This document shows positions 1 to 8,019 of a stretch of DNA of 47,640 bases, in pieces. Every line of letters begins with the position of its first letter. Position 1 is the stretch's first letter. Location: the IMG/VR virus record IMGVR_UViG_3300035670_000351, positions 1 through 47,640 of that record; one strand, given 5' to 3'. The notes beneath the pieces are model-generated. The model worked only from the letters and a program-made list of their open reading frames with translations. It was not told where the DNA came from and searched no databases. This DNA is from a virus. Position numbers and translations under genes: made by a program.

Positions 1-117
1 GTAGATTGACTTATGAAACCCACGGACTCTTGGGTATGAAGAATACCCTCGCCGACCGTGTTGGGATTTTTCCCATTCGTGAGAAATAACGATGATAAGA
101 TCACCGGTCTTAATCAT
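1..117 (-). CDS. Small SH3-like barrel protein, C-terminus cut by window edge
   Basis: Open frame of 39 codons starting at ATG 117 and running off the left edge. The N-terminus reads MIKTGDLIIVIS. This matches the x-x-G-D-L-[IV] opening of several small proteins in this window (127-360, 790-1023, 26290-26532), which I read as small SH3-like beta-barrels. Nothing catalytic is visible. It lies just downstream of and in the same direction as 127-360, so the two are probably co-transcribed. Function unknown. Confidence 0.6.
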   Translation of the reverse strand, partial: MIKTGDLIIVISHEWEKSQHGRRGYSSYPRVRGFHKSIY

Positions 118-126
118 TTTGATCAA

Positions 127-360
127 TCATAATTCATTTTTTAATAAAGTTTCTACAATATCACTTTGATCGATCCAAGAATCCCATATTTCTCCATCAA
201 TTTTCAAAACTTTCAAATTAAAAATCGGTCCAGGACGACTTTGCTGAGAATCATATCTTGGAATGTGGGGAGACTCCAAAGAAATTGATAATAATATTCC
301 TATAAACTTATCGGAACATACTCCTCTTAATGTAATTTGTACTAAATCCCCAGGCGCCAT
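127..360 (-). CDS. Small SH3-like barrel protein (PGDLV type)
   Basis: 77 aa starting MAPGDLVQIT. The protein is mostly short predicted beta-strands with a Gly/Pro turn, as in SH3-like small barrels; no catalytic residues or membrane segment are visible. It is one of a set of PGDLV-type paralogues in this window. It follows 362-628 with one base between them, so the two are probably translationally coupled. The specific role is unknown. Such proteins are common in large phage genomes as uncharacterised accessory genes. Confidence 0.65.
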   Translation of the reverse strand: MAPGDLVQITLRGVCSDKFIGILLSISLESPHIPRYDSQQSRPGPIFNLKVLKIDGEIWDSWIDQSDIVETLLKNEL

Positions 361-361
361 A

Positions 362-628
362 TTAACTCAACGGTTTAAGCCACCTGAATGGGACCCATCC
401 ACTACCACTCGGTACAAGTATCATAGCAAAACCCGTAGTATAAAAAGAATCGGGTACGTCAATAGTTTTGACAACTAATCCTACGTCGCCGAAATAAAAT
501 CTCGTATCTGTAGGAATAGTTTTTTCGAGTGGGATGCGAGAGTACGTCAACTTATAATCACCTTCAAAATCCGAAGTGATTAGTTGTCCACAAAAAATAT
601 TTTTTATAGGAGGTGACGTCGCTCTCAC
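362..628 (-). CDS. Small SH3-like protein ending GWVPFRWL
   Basis: 88 aa if started at GTG 628. The start is uncertain because no clear Shine-Dalgarno sequence is present. The C-terminal segment SGWVPFRWLKPLS resembles the ends of the proteins at 10332-10598 (GWLGEGWVRSI) and 26290-26532 (GWIPENKACIRF). It therefore probably belongs to the same small-barrel set, in which a Gly-Trp strand closes the barrel. It sits between the zinc-ribbon gene and 127-360 on the same strand. Function unknown. Confidence 0.6.
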   Translation of the reverse strand: MRATSPPIKNIFCGQLITSDFEGDYKLTYSRIPLEKTIPTDTRFYFGDVGLVVKTIDVPDSFYTTGFAMILVPSGSGWVPFRWLKPLS

Positions 629-637
629 CTCTCATAA

Positions 638-793
638 TTAACACGTAATTCGAGGAGCGCAAGCACAATTTATCGATTTACAAAAATTAGGTCCATTCAA
701 ATCGACTCCACAAGTCGGACAATGAGTAATCGTTTTGGTGTAATCTTTTTCATCGCGGGTTTTATTCTTAGCGTTTTTCTTCTGCTTTTTCAT
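638..793 (-). CDS. 51-aa zinc-ribbon protein
   Basis: ATG 793 to TAA 638. The N-terminal third is Lys/Asn-rich and basic. The rest carries a CPTCG knuckle (about residues 25-29) followed by C-x5-C-x-C near residues 38-45, a plausible treble-clef or zinc-ribbon site. The start overlaps the TGA of 790-1023 as ATGA, the normal coupling arrangement here, which supports a real gene. The basic tail plus zinc knuckle suggests nucleic-acid or protein binding, but this is inference. Confidence 0.6.
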   Translation of the reverse strand: MKKQKKNAKNKTRDEKDYTKTITHCPTCGVDLNGPNFCKSINCACAPRITC

Positions 794-1023
794 AATTTTA
801 CCTTTTTTAACATGAAGTCAAGAGTTCTGAATTTTGTACCGTTTTCCAGCAAAACAGTATATATTTTTTTCTCTTCGTCGTATTCTAAAATAACGCCGAC
901 TTTGTCAGCTAATAATTCACCAATAACGAAGCTGTTAGGGTCATCGACAGTCCTAATAAGATCGCCCGGCTGAAACTTCTGCCTCCTAATTCTTTTTTTT
1001 ATCTGTCTATCATCATTTTTCAT
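790..1023 (-). CDS. Small SH3-like barrel protein (PGDLI type) with basic N-terminus
   Basis: 77 aa. The first 16 residues are strongly basic. FQPGDLIRTVDD follows and opens a probable small beta-barrel with alternating strands (GELLADKVGVIL, IYTVLLENG). The PGDLI opening places it in the same family as 1-117, 127-360 and 26290-26532. It overlaps the upstream nucleotidyltransferase gene by 11 bases and the downstream zinc-ribbon gene by 4, so it sits within one operon. Function unknown. Confidence 0.65.
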   Translation of the reverse strand: MKNDDRQIKKRIRRQKFQPGDLIRTVDDPNSFVIGELLADKVGVILEYDEEKKIYTVLLENGTKFRTLDFMLKKVKL

Positions 1024-1969
1024 TTTCTGTCTTCAGTCTATTTTTATTGGCAATTAATGACATTAAGTCTAATTGGTCGTAAGAATCTAGGATTAAGGAG
1101 GCCATCAAAATATTTTCTGAATCCCAACGCCAAATCATTTCTTTGACTTTACCTTGTAGTTGTTTAATATTGACCTTGCGATCCCACATCGTCATTCCAT
1201 CTTCTGAATTAATCTTTTGAGCAAGTTTCAAAGCAGTCTGCGAAAGAAGTTTTTGAGATTCACTACTAATTCTAAGATCGTGGCGCATCGACCATTTTGC
1301 AGAACGCCAAATCAAGTTATCTTTATCGCCTCTATAAATTTCTAACTCTCCTTTTTTTTCACAATCAAACCAACGCTTAGTATAGTGAAATCCCTTGTTG
1401 TCTAAATAACATTGAGCATTAACGATATCAAAAGAATCAAGAATGAATGCTGGTTCATCAGTTACTTTTGTAATAGCTTGAATCAACAAGTTACCAAAGA
1501 AATATTCAACGCCCCAGCCAGCTAAAGTTGGACAACTTCCAGCTGGATACATGTCTAATACCTTGTAGTGCTCTATTTCTTTGTTCAAATAATTTACTAC
1601 TGCATTACTAACATCGTCTGTCCTAAAATAGAAATCAATATCGCCCGCGCCGGATTTCCAGAAACGATTTTTGAGTCTCAAGTCTTGTTCCTTGGGAATT
1701 CTAAAGGTAGGCATGACGAGATATTCTTCGACTCGATTTAACGGATCATCATTTTTATGTCGCGGCTCGCCATCGGGCAAAGTTCCCCACGCTAACTCTG
1801 AAAACAACCATCTACCAATAACTCTAGCAGAACCGCCTGATATATAGCCCCCGCGAGCTAAAACGCCATCGAGAGTATCTAAAACTCGTGGAATAAACAC
1901 TTTCGTTCGAACGAACTTTTTTCTAAGTAGCTGTGCTGGATTACATGAAAGTGTTTCAAATGTCAGCAT
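1013..1969 (-). CDS. Nucleotidyltransferase-fold protein
   Basis: 318 aa. Residues 44-49 (SGGSAR) followed by GDIDFYF with Asp110 and Asp112 match the G-[GS]-S and D-x-D signature of the pol-beta/nucleotidyltransferase superfamily. This is the arrangement used for metal-dependent NMP transfer. An insert of about 60 residues separates the two motifs. The C-terminal half is helical and unrecognised. It could be a terminal nucleotidyltransferase acting on RNA or a small molecule, or an aminoglycoside-type enzyme; the substrate cannot be told from sequence. It heads a run of small overlapping genes. Confidence 0.6.
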   Translation of the reverse strand: MLTFETLSCNPAQLLRKKFVRTKVFIPRVLDTLDGVLARGGYISGGSARVIGRWLFSELAWGTLPDGEPRHKNDDPLNRVEEYLVMPTFRIPKEQDLRLKNRFWKSGAGDIDFYFRTDDVSNAVVNYLNKEIEHYKVLDMYPAGSCPTLAGWGVEYFFGNLLIQAITKVTDEPAFILDSFDIVNAQCYLDNKGFHYTKRWFDCEKKGELEIYRGDKDNLIWRSAKWSMRHDLRISSESQKLLSQTALKLAQKINSEDGMTMWDRKVNIKQLQGKVKEMIWRWDSENILMASLILDSYDQLDLMSLIANKNRLKTENEK

Positions 1970-2004
1970 ACTTCTATTTTATCCCGAAGTTATCTAATAT
2001 TGCA

Positions 2005-2322
2005 CTAATCGAATCGTTTTGAAATCTTCATCCAAATTCCCCAAAGAACCGGGACTGCGATCCAATGAAGACACAGCATCCATGATATCGGCATTCCTGC
2101 ATAAAATATAGGATGAACAAATTTTCCTAACGTCCAAAAAATGGTTGGAAACAGAACATCTTCTATTATTTCCCACGCAACCGCAATCACCAACAAAGAA
2201 ATCCCTCCTTTCGTGAGTAATTTCTTTAGTTCGATCGCACTAAAATGTTGTACCTTGTGTTCGAGACGATGTTTACACCACAAAAAAGCTTTTTTCAAAT
2301 TAGAAAAAGTATTTAGTTTCAT
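2005..2322 (-). CDS. Two-span membrane protein
   Basis: About 105 aa from ATG 2322; a TTG lies two codons upstream. A basic, helical N-terminus precedes a hydrophobic segment (GISLLVIAVAW) and a second aromatic-rich stretch ending LHWIAVPVLWGIWM. These suggest two transmembrane helices with a Lys-rich tail. It is divergent from the endolysin gene at 2355. Size and topology allow a holin-like role beside an endolysin, but the opposite strand and lack of a recognisable family keep this speculative. Confidence 0.6.
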   Translation of the reverse strand: MKLNTFSNLKKAFLWCKHRLEHKVQHFSAIELKKLLTKGGISLLVIAVAWEIIEDVLFPTIFWTLGKFVHPIFYAGMPISWMLCLHWIAVPVLWGIWMKISKRFD

Positions 2323-2354
2323 AATCAATAACTATAATTTTAGGAAACGTAAAG

Positions 2355-3137
2355 ATGCACATACTTCGAAAAGGATCTAAGGGACAAGAAGTCGAAACGT
2401 GGCAAATCTTTTTGCGTGGATTTTCTAGTAAATCTAGTTTGACAATTACAGGTAATTTTGACGACGTCACAGAAAGAGAAACCAAAAGTTTTCAAAGTAG
2501 AAAAGGCTTAGTTGCAGACGGCGTTGTTGGTCCACAGACACTATCGATCGCCTTGAAATTAGGTTTTCCATTAATGGTTGATCCAGTGCAAGACGAAAAT
2601 GGTCCCAACTGGCCGCCGCAACCTAATACGACTTCCTTAGGATACGCTGACAGAGAAAAAATATTTGGAAAATTTTCATATGTATCGTCTCCGACGCAAA
2701 GCAATCCCGAAGCAATAACGATAACAGGAAATTGGTTAAATAATATTTCGCAGATACACATTCCACAATTATCGGGCATACCTGGCGCTCCGCGGAGTTC
2801 GACTGTTCCACTACACGCTAGCATCGCACCACAAGTTACCAAACTATTTCAAGCATGGCACGACGAAGGTTTAACGTATCTTATTTTGTCATGGGGCGGT
2901 TCTTGGGTGCCACGATTCATAAGAGGGTCTAGAACTATACTGTCTAATCACGCGTGGGGCACGGCATTTGATATAAATGTGCAATGGAATCATTTGGGTA
3001 CAGTTCCGGCGTTAAAGGGTGCAACGGGATCCGTCAGAGAATTAGTCGAAATTGCTTATGACCACGGGATGTATTGGGGTGGTTGGTTTGCTAAGCGTCC
3101 CGATGGTATGCACTTTGAAGCCTACAAGATTCTTTGA
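2355..3137 (+). CDS. Endolysin: peptidoglycan-binding domain + M15 peptidase
   Basis: 260 aa, no signal peptide. Residues about 1-68 form a PG_binding_1 domain (LRKGSKGQEV, then DGVVGPQT). The C-terminal half is an M15-type D-Ala-D-Ala carboxypeptidase or L-alanyl-D-glutamate endopeptidase. SNHAWGTAFD at 197-206 supplies zinc ligands His199 and Asp206, and GMHFE supplies His253 and catalytic Glu255. It cleaves peptidoglycan stem peptides at lysis. A TATAAT lies at 2333-2338, and AGGAAA precedes the ATG. It leads a short plus-strand run with two tagged proteins. Confidence 0.85.
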   Translation: MHILRKGSKGQEVETWQIFLRGFSSKSSLTITGNFDDVTERETKSFQSRKGLVADGVVGPQTLSIALKLGFPLMVDPVQDENGPNWPPQPNTTSLGYADREKIFGKFSYVSSPTQSNPEAITITGNWLNNISQIHIPQLSGIPGAPRSSTVPLHASIAPQVTKLFQAWHDEGLTYLILSWGGSWVPRFIRGSRTILSNHAWGTAFDINVQWNHLGTVPALKGATGSVRELVEIAYDHGMYWGGWFAKRPDGMHFEAYKIL

Positions 3138-3157
3138 TCGAATATTTATCTGTGTTT

Positions 3158-3742
3158 ATGATCTCGGAACTCGAATTAAAAGAACTAGTCTCAGAAATTC
3201 TAGAAGAAATTTTAGGAGAAGAAGAGAAAAAAAGCAAGGTTAACCCCTCTTATCTAAAAGGTTCTCCTGAAAAGAAAAAGAGAGAAAAAGAGATAAGAGC
3301 TCGAGCAAAGAAAGACACAGATGATCCATCTGCTTATCGACCTTTTTCTACGGACAAAGACCCAAAGACTGGTGAGCCAATAAAGACCGAACCATCTAAG
3401 TGGAATAAAAAATTTGAAAAGATGTTTGGCGAAGGAACAGAAGAACTTGATATCGATTCATTGCGAGAATTTATATCAGAAGTTCTTTTAAATGAAAAGG
3501 GCGACAGCGTCACAAAGGCTTTAAAGAACAAAGCTGAAAAATCTGGGGCTCCAATGAGCGCCTTGCGAGCAATCTATAATAAAGGTCTAGCAGCATGGAG
3601 AACAGGACATAGACCCGGCGCTTCTCAACACGCGTGGGCAATGGCCAGAGTCAATAGCGTATTAGCAGGCGGACCTGCAAGAAAAGTCGACGCAGCTCAA
3701 TGGAAAAAAATTAAAAAGCACCGTGGCAAGAAAAAGAAATGA
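3158..3742 (+). CDS. DUF5824-like phage protein with two copies of the shared amphipathic tag
   Basis: 194 aa from ATG 3158; a TTG at 3134 would add 8 residues. The N-terminus carries LELKELVSEILEEI. A second tag-like helix, SLREFISEVLLNE, lies in the middle. The last third (KSGAPMSALRAIYNKG, TGHRPGASQHAWAMARVNS) matches the DUF5824-type module found in many tailed phages. Between them is a charged, low-complexity Lys/Glu linker. The C-terminus is highly basic. The module is often near structural genes, but its function is unknown to me. The stop overlaps the next start as ATGA. Confidence 0.7.
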   Translation: MISELELKELVSEILEEILGEEEKKSKVNPSYLKGSPEKKKREKEIRARAKKDTDDPSAYRPFSTDKDPKTGEPIKTEPSKWNKKFEKMFGEGTEELDIDSLREFISEVLLNEKGDSVTKALKNKAEKSGAPMSALRAIYNKGLAAWRTGHRPGASQHAWAMARVNSVLAGGPARKVDAAQWKKIKKHRGKKKK

Positions 3743-4116
3743 AAAAATCATCTAAGATAAACGAACTTGGGGTGGCAAAGACTCACGTGGCTCTTGCCAA
3801 AATAAAAAAACAACTAGATGAACCTGTCGTTGGCATCGGTAAGGTTATTAGCGCAATTCAAAAAAGTCAAGATGTAGACGTCACAGGAGACGGTAAGGTT
3901 GACGATCAAGACAAAAAAGTACTTGATGACCTAATGGCACAGTTAAATAATATTGTAGCTTACGTTGGAGGCGCTGGCAGCGATATTCTCAATCTAAACG
4001 CAAGTTTAAGAAAAAATAGAGCAGCAGTAACTGCTATAGACGCCAACCTCGAAGAAAAAGTTCTTCGAGGCGTTCTTCGCGAGTTAATCAAAGAAGAACT
4101 TAAGCGTTCTCGATGA
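3739..4116 (+). CDS. 125-aa protein with EF-hand/dockerin-like loop and C-terminal tag
   Basis: The middle contains DVTGDGKVDDQD, a D-x-x-G-D-G-x-V-D-x-x-D calcium loop like those of dockerins and EF-hands. It is followed by helical segments. The C-terminus ends in LRGVLRELIKEELKRSR, the amphipathic tag shared with many proteins here. It overlaps the preceding gene by 4 bases. It ends exactly where the convergent lipoprotein gene ends (4116/4117). A calcium-dependent structural or adaptor role is plausible but unproven. Confidence 0.65.
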   Translation: MKKSSKINELGVAKTHVALAKIKKQLDEPVVGIGKVISAIQKSQDVDVTGDGKVDDQDKKVLDDLMAQLNNIVAYVGGAGSDILNLNASLRKNRAAVTAIDANLEEKVLRGVLRELIKEELKRSR

Positions 4117-6531
4117 TCACTGTTCCTCCTTGCAGGAATAGCTGATCTCCCATTTTTCTAGAACCGGCGTGTTCTTCTTGTCAGCGTCAACCTTAATGCT
4201 GACCTCTAGCTCCAGGAACTTCTTCTGGGCTTGAATCTTTCCAAGCACATTGTAGAGGTCAACCGGACATGGTGATGGTCCACTGGCCAAACAATCAGGT
4301 GATGCATTCGTCGATTTGGTCGACACAGAATACCAAGTTGCAGAAGAAAGATCCCCCTTCGTTCCTGCCGTCCTCACGCGGAATGAAACTTCTGTGCCCG
4401 GCGGTGTTGTTGAATCCCAAGACAAGAAACCCCAGACTGGTGTCTCGCCAGATTCACAAGTAGTTTCATAAGATTCCACTTTGGTGGTATCTAGATAACC
4501 CCCTGGACATTTTGGTGGATATCCACAGGCCGCATTATAGAAGAATCCCCAGTTGTCACCCTTGAAGCACTCAGCCTTATTGTAACTGGCGTTTGTGGAC
4601 GGGTTGACCATGACTTCGTCTCCATCGACCACGTTGCAGCTCTTCACGTTGCGACACTCACCGGCCGGAATAGCTTCATCGGTGTAGCAGTACTTCGCAC
4701 CTGGAAGCGATGTTGGTTCTGTTCCAAAATAACCTGATCCCTTCGGCATGATTGCGATCGGAATACCTTTCGGCGCTTCTTTGGACCCAGTGTTGCAGAT
4801 TGGGACGATCGGCGTGTTACCTGATTGACAGGTGAGGCCAACCCCGAGTTCAAAGTCTCCACACTTGTCATCGAAGTTTGGAGCCTCCCATTCTACGCAA
4901 TCACCGGCTCCCTTCTTGACTCCATCACAATAATTGTGACATGTATCGTGGACCGCATTGATACAGGTGGCATCCCAATCGCCCTTCCAACTCATGGGAC
5001 AAGCTCCGGGATTATAAACCTTGTATTGATCTACACACTTTTGGGTCCACTCACCGTCGTAACTCTTTTCGCAGGAATAATAGATCCAACCGTACTCAGG
5101 CTCATCCCAGCACTTTTGTGTCAATTCCCACCAACACTCGTAACGCTCTTCCCACCAGCATTCATACACATACTGAAGTTCCCACCAACATTCATATACG
5201 TAGATCTGTTCCCACCAGCACTCATACACATACCGGAGCTCCCACCAACATTCATATACGTACCTTAATTCCCACCAACATTCATATACGTACCGCAACT
5301 CCCACCAGCACTCGTAAACATAAATCTGTTCCCACCAGCATTCGTAGACGTAGATCTGTTCCCACCAACAGGTGTACGTGTACTCCCACCAACAGTTGTA
5401 ACACCACTCGCACCAGAAGAAGTCGCAGCAGTAACCCCATCCGCAGACGTAGGTTTGACGCCAGCCGCATTGGTAGATCTCGCGCCATCTCCAGCCACAG
5501 ACGTATATTTCTCTCCATCTCCACCCGCAAACATAAAATTCTCTCCATCTCCATCCACAAACGTAGAATTCTCTCCAGCGCCAACCGCAAACGTAGAATT
5601 CACGCCATCTCCAGCCGCATGTATAAATTTCTTTCCAGCGCCAACCGCATGTGTAAACTTCTTTCCAACGCCATCCACAAAAGTAGTAATTACGCCAGCC
5701 ACACTTGTAAGTTTCGATCCATTCGCAAACCTTCTTATATCCAATAATCCCCCAGTAACTACAGGTTTCGATCTGAGTATAAGGACAACACGTCTTGTCC
5801 CAATCACAGGTCTTCTTGACATTCGGATCGCAATCTTTAGTTAACCCCTTTTGATAGGTCAGGCAAGGTTCAACTTCACAAGTACCTGTATACTTCTTCT
5901 CGCAGCACTGAGGCTTCTCGTCACAGATCTTGTCAACACACTTGGTCTCACAACCTTTGATTAAACCTGCACCTTTGGTACAGATGTCATGAGAACAACT
6001 TTCTTGAGCTGGATCTTGACACTTCTGGTTCTGGTGGCATTGCGAACCATGCGTGCAAGGTTCTTTGGCTGCGCCTCCCTTGTTCGCCTTATCGATACTA
6101 TCCGCTGGAGTGCTAGACCAATTCCATGGCCACTTGCAGATAGAACCATCTGCTTTCCACTTCCCATCTTCTACCCACTTACTGCAGCGAGGATCGCAAG
6201 GATTATCAGTGCAAACTTTTTCAGAGGTTAGAGATAAAGGTTTGCCATCATCGTTTGGAATTTTATTAGATTGACTACCTTCACCACATTCTGACCATTC
6301 ACCGTCTACGCAGGTTTGAACACCGACATAACAACTTAAAACGCCTTCGTGTTCACCAAGAGTGACATGACAACCTCGTTTTTCGCCCGGTTCACACGAT
6401 TCTGGTTCATTACCACCTTGTGATGATTCAACGTCGTCTACAGGTAATTTTATGGAATCCTGAGTAGATTCTGAATTGTTTATGCACGAAAAGATCGCAC
6501 ATAAAGCTAGGACCAGGAAAGACTTTTTCAT
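4117..6531 (-). CDS. Cys/Trp-rich repeat lipoprotein
   Basis: 804 aa from ATG 6531. The N-terminus (MKKSFLVLALCAIFSC) is a lipoprotein signal peptide with a lipobox ending at Cys. Next comes a CEPGEKRGC...GVQTC...WSEC segment of a type common in Myxococcota/Bradymonadota exported proteins. A Cys-rich knot region follows, then two blocks of 10-residue repeats: about seven CGWRW[RK]E-type units and about ten CWWE-type units. The C-terminal part has a beta-sandwich-like stretch ending PVLEKWEISYSC. It is likely a surface-anchored, disulphide-rich protein. Possible roles are adsorption, exclusion or adhesion. It is convergent with and abuts the plus-strand run. Confidence 0.75.
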   Translation of the reverse strand: MKKSFLVLALCAIFSCINNSESTQDSIKLPVDDVESSQGGNEPESCEPGEKRGCHVTLGEHEGVLSCYVGVQTCVDGEWSECGEGSQSNKIPNDDGKPLSLTSEKVCTDNPCDPRCSKWVEDGKWKADGSICKWPWNWSSTPADSIDKANKGGAAKEPCTHGSQCHQNQKCQDPAQESCSHDICTKGAGLIKGCETKCVDKICDEKPQCCEKKYTGTCEVEPCLTYQKGLTKDCDPNVKKTCDWDKTCCPYTQIETCSYWGIIGYKKVCEWIETYKCGWRNYYFCGWRWKEVYTCGWRWKEIYTCGWRWREFYVCGWRWREFYVCGWRWREFYVCGWRWREIYVCGWRWREIYQCGWRQTYVCGWGYCCDFFWCEWCYNCWWEYTYTCWWEQIYVYECWWEQIYVYECWWELRYVYECWWELRYVYECWWELRYVYECWWEQIYVYECWWELQYVYECWWEERYECWWELTQKCWDEPEYGWIYYSCEKSYDGEWTQKCVDQYKVYNPGACPMSWKGDWDATCINAVHDTCHNYCDGVKKGAGDCVEWEAPNFDDKCGDFELGVGLTCQSGNTPIVPICNTGSKEAPKGIPIAIMPKGSGYFGTEPTSLPGAKYCYTDEAIPAGECRNVKSCNVVDGDEVMVNPSTNASYNKAECFKGDNWGFFYNAACGYPPKCPGGYLDTTKVESYETTCESGETPVWGFLSWDSTTPPGTEVSFRVRTAGTKGDLSSATWYSVSTKSTNASPDCLASGPSPCPVDLYNVLGKIQAQKKFLELEVSIKVDADKKNTPVLEKWEISYSCKEEQ
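5110..5706 (-). repeat. Tandem ~30-bp repeats encoding CWWE and CGWRW decapeptides
   Basis: Inside the lipoprotein gene the DNA repeats every 30 bases in two blocks. About 5118-5400 encodes C-W-W-E-x-x-Y-V-Y-E units. About 5410-5706 encodes C-G-W-R-W-[RK]-E-x-Y-x units. Neighbouring copies differ mainly at a few codons, as expected for expansion by slippage or unequal recombination. Confidence 0.85.
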
Positions 6532-6588
6532 TTTATAGATTATACAGACATTGAAAGAATTTAACAAATTCTTTTTTATGAAGCACAA

Positions 6589-6825
6589 TCATTCGTCGTC
6601 TTCGACAACGTAGAAGAAACCATTTTTGGTTCGAACGATCCAGTCATCGACTCGCAAAAATAATGTTAAATCTTCTATGGTAATTTCTAGTGGCGAAGTT
6701 CTATTGCCCGGTTCTAAAATTTTTAATTTAAAATTTTTCGATATAGAACCAGTAGTCAACCATTCATACAATTCAGAAAAATTTGTTCCCCTCCACTGAA
6801 GGGATTCTCCATTGAAGGGGAACAT
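6589..6825 (-). CDS. Small phage protein of the WxGxN / DWIVR type
   Basis: 78 aa. The N-terminus (FPFNGESLQWRGTN) and the later VDDWIVRTKNGFFYVV follow the layout of a widespread small phage protein family. In that family an N-terminal W-x-G-x-N is followed by a PGDW-I-[VI]-R-x-x-x-G-E-[FY]-Y strand pair. Here the PGD is LRVDD. The family has no firm function. It precedes the Cys/Trp lipoprotein gene on the same strand, with 57 bases between them. Confidence 0.6.
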   Translation of the reverse strand: MFPFNGESLQWRGTNFSELYEWLTTGSISKNFKLKILEPGNRTSPLEITIEDLTLFLRVDDWIVRTKNGFFYVVEDDE

Positions 6826-6839
6826 ATCGATACCGTTAA

Positions 6840-7496
6840 TTATTTCTTAGTATCTGTAAAAACGATATCCGATTTTTTCTTATCGAATTTCGCTTTGCGC
6901 GCATCCGCTGCTGCAAAAATTTGGTCTTCTGACATAGCGCTGATGCGCCTGTAGAACGCTTCTCGGGGGGCTGCAGCAGACCAATTACATACGCGGGCGC
7001 CACCATAGATGGAGATCGCTCCACGAATTGTTTTACAAGACTTCATGCCCAATGCGAGGTATCTTACTGCAACATTTGCAGAAATCTTTGTGCTTTCTAG
7101 AGTAGCAGCCTTCATCTGGTCGTATTCTTCTTTCGATACAAGTCCAGTTTTTTGAATCTGCCACGATGAACGAGCCTTGTGGATCGTTTTGCCGTTTACT
7201 GTGTAAGAATCGCACTCGTAAGGACGACACTTACCTTCGTGAACATTCTTCGCGAATTTTGATTCCCAAAATCCTTTAGTAACCAACAACATCGCAATGC
7301 TCTTTTTGTCACCTGGCCATGACTTCTCGCAACCTGGTACGTCATACTTATCGGAGCAAGTCGTCTTTGACGAAGCATCGTCAATCGCGGTAGCAATAAT
7401 TTCCATCCTTGCTGATCTTTCTTCCCATGTCTCCTTGTCAGAGTACGATGGCTCGAGAGATAACAGGAGCGCTGTAATGTACTTAATAAAATTCAT
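6840..7496 (-). CDS. Exported lysozyme/lytic-transglycosylase-like protein
   Basis: 218 aa. A hydrophobic N-terminus (FIKYITALLLSL) suggests a signal peptide. GFWESKFA around Glu78, followed by a Cys-containing loop and SSWQIQKTG, resembles the E-S-x-F and G-x-x-Q elements of the SLT/lysozyme fold. Paired cysteines suggest an exported disulphide-bonded enzyme. Proteins of this layout are familiar from Myxococcota-like genomes. A role in local wall cleavage at entry or exit is plausible. Medium confidence, because the motif is divergent. Confidence 0.55.
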   Translation of the reverse strand: MNFIKYITALLLSLEPSYSDKETWEERSARMEIIATAIDDASSKTTCSDKYDVPGCEKSWPGDKKSIAMLLVTKGFWESKFAKNVHEGKCRPYECDSYTVNGKTIHKARSSWQIQKTGLVSKEEYDQMKAATLESTKISANVAVRYLALGMKSCKTIRGAISIYGGARVCNWSAAAPREAFYRRISAMSEDQIFAAADARKAKFDKKKSDIVFTDTKK

Positions 7497-7618
7497 GAGG
7501 CCTATATATTCCTTTCTTTAGAACTAAATTAAAAAATCGATATAGATTTTTCTTTTTTGCTCTTCGTAGGTGAAGGTCAATATTAATACGAAGCTGTTAA
7601 GATTTACAAGGCTACGAT

Positions 7619-7966
7619 TTAGACGCGACCGTAGTAATCCTCCAACCTAACAACGTCGTCAAGCTCAGATGTCGAAACTTCAATAACATCGACGTCACCA
7701 TCGCAAGCTATCATCCTGTGAATCATTCCAGTAGGAATGTGCTGCGATTCACCCGGATTCATCTTGAGGATCTTCTTCGAACTATCTTTGCCAAGTTCCA
7801 GCGTCAAAATACCAGACTGCACCATTACAGTTTCATCCTTGACGTTGTGATACTGCAGCGACAAGCTTGATCCATTCGTTATGTGAAGAATTTTACCCAC
7901 ATATCGATCTGTCTCGGCCCAGATAATTTCATATCCCCAAGGCTTATCAATCTTTCTGTCTCTCAT
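7619..7966 (-). CDS. Cupin, mannose-6-phosphate isomerase type II-like
   Basis: 115 aa, a single cupin. KPWGYE near the N-terminus, HITNGSSLSLQYHNVKDE and PGESQHIPTGMIHRM supply the metal-binding His/Glu set typical of the C-terminal cupin of ManC/type II phosphomannose isomerases. The length fits a stand-alone isomerase-type cupin. It probably acts on a sugar phosphate, in line with the UDP-sugar pyrophosphorylase and epimerases elsewhere in the window. A hairpin with a TATAAT lies directly upstream of the ATG. Confidence 0.7.
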   Translation of the reverse strand: MRDRKIDKPWGYEIIWAETDRYVGKILHITNGSSLSLQYHNVKDETVMVQSGILTLELGKDSSKKILKMNPGESQHIPTGMIHRMIACDGDVDVIEVSTSELDDVVRLEDYYGRV

Positions 7967-7970
7967 TATT

Positions 7971-7990
7971 GCGATATCTAATTATATCGC
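7971..7990 (-). promoter_or_regulatory. Hairpin/-10-like element upstream of the cupin start
   Basis: GCGATAT and ATATCGC form a perfect 7-bp inverted repeat around a 6-nt loop. It ends four bases before the cupin ATG. On the minus strand the same DNA contains TATAAT. No Shine-Dalgarno sequence is visible. It could be a promoter -10 with an operator, or a translational operator. Confidence 0.35.
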
Positions 7991-8019
7991 TATGACTTTT
8001 TTGACCACGTTATATTCCA

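Noticed and set aside
4105-4130. Terminator between the convergent genes ending at 4116 and 4117
   Set aside because: No inverted repeat plus T tract is present in the junction.
5110-5706. CRISPR array (regular 30-base repeats)
   Set aside because: The repeats are directly tandem without unique spacers and encode a continuous protein repeat.
5118-5844. Several overlapping frames within the Cys/Trp repeat
   Set aside because: They are shadows created by the 30-base periodicity. Only the minus frame with the lipoprotein signal is continuous over 800 codons.
7532-7551. A+T-rich hairpin AAAAATC/GATTTTT downstream of the cupin gene as a terminator
   Set aside because: The stem is almost all A-T, the T run is inside the stem and no separate T tract follows. 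Not listed as a feature.
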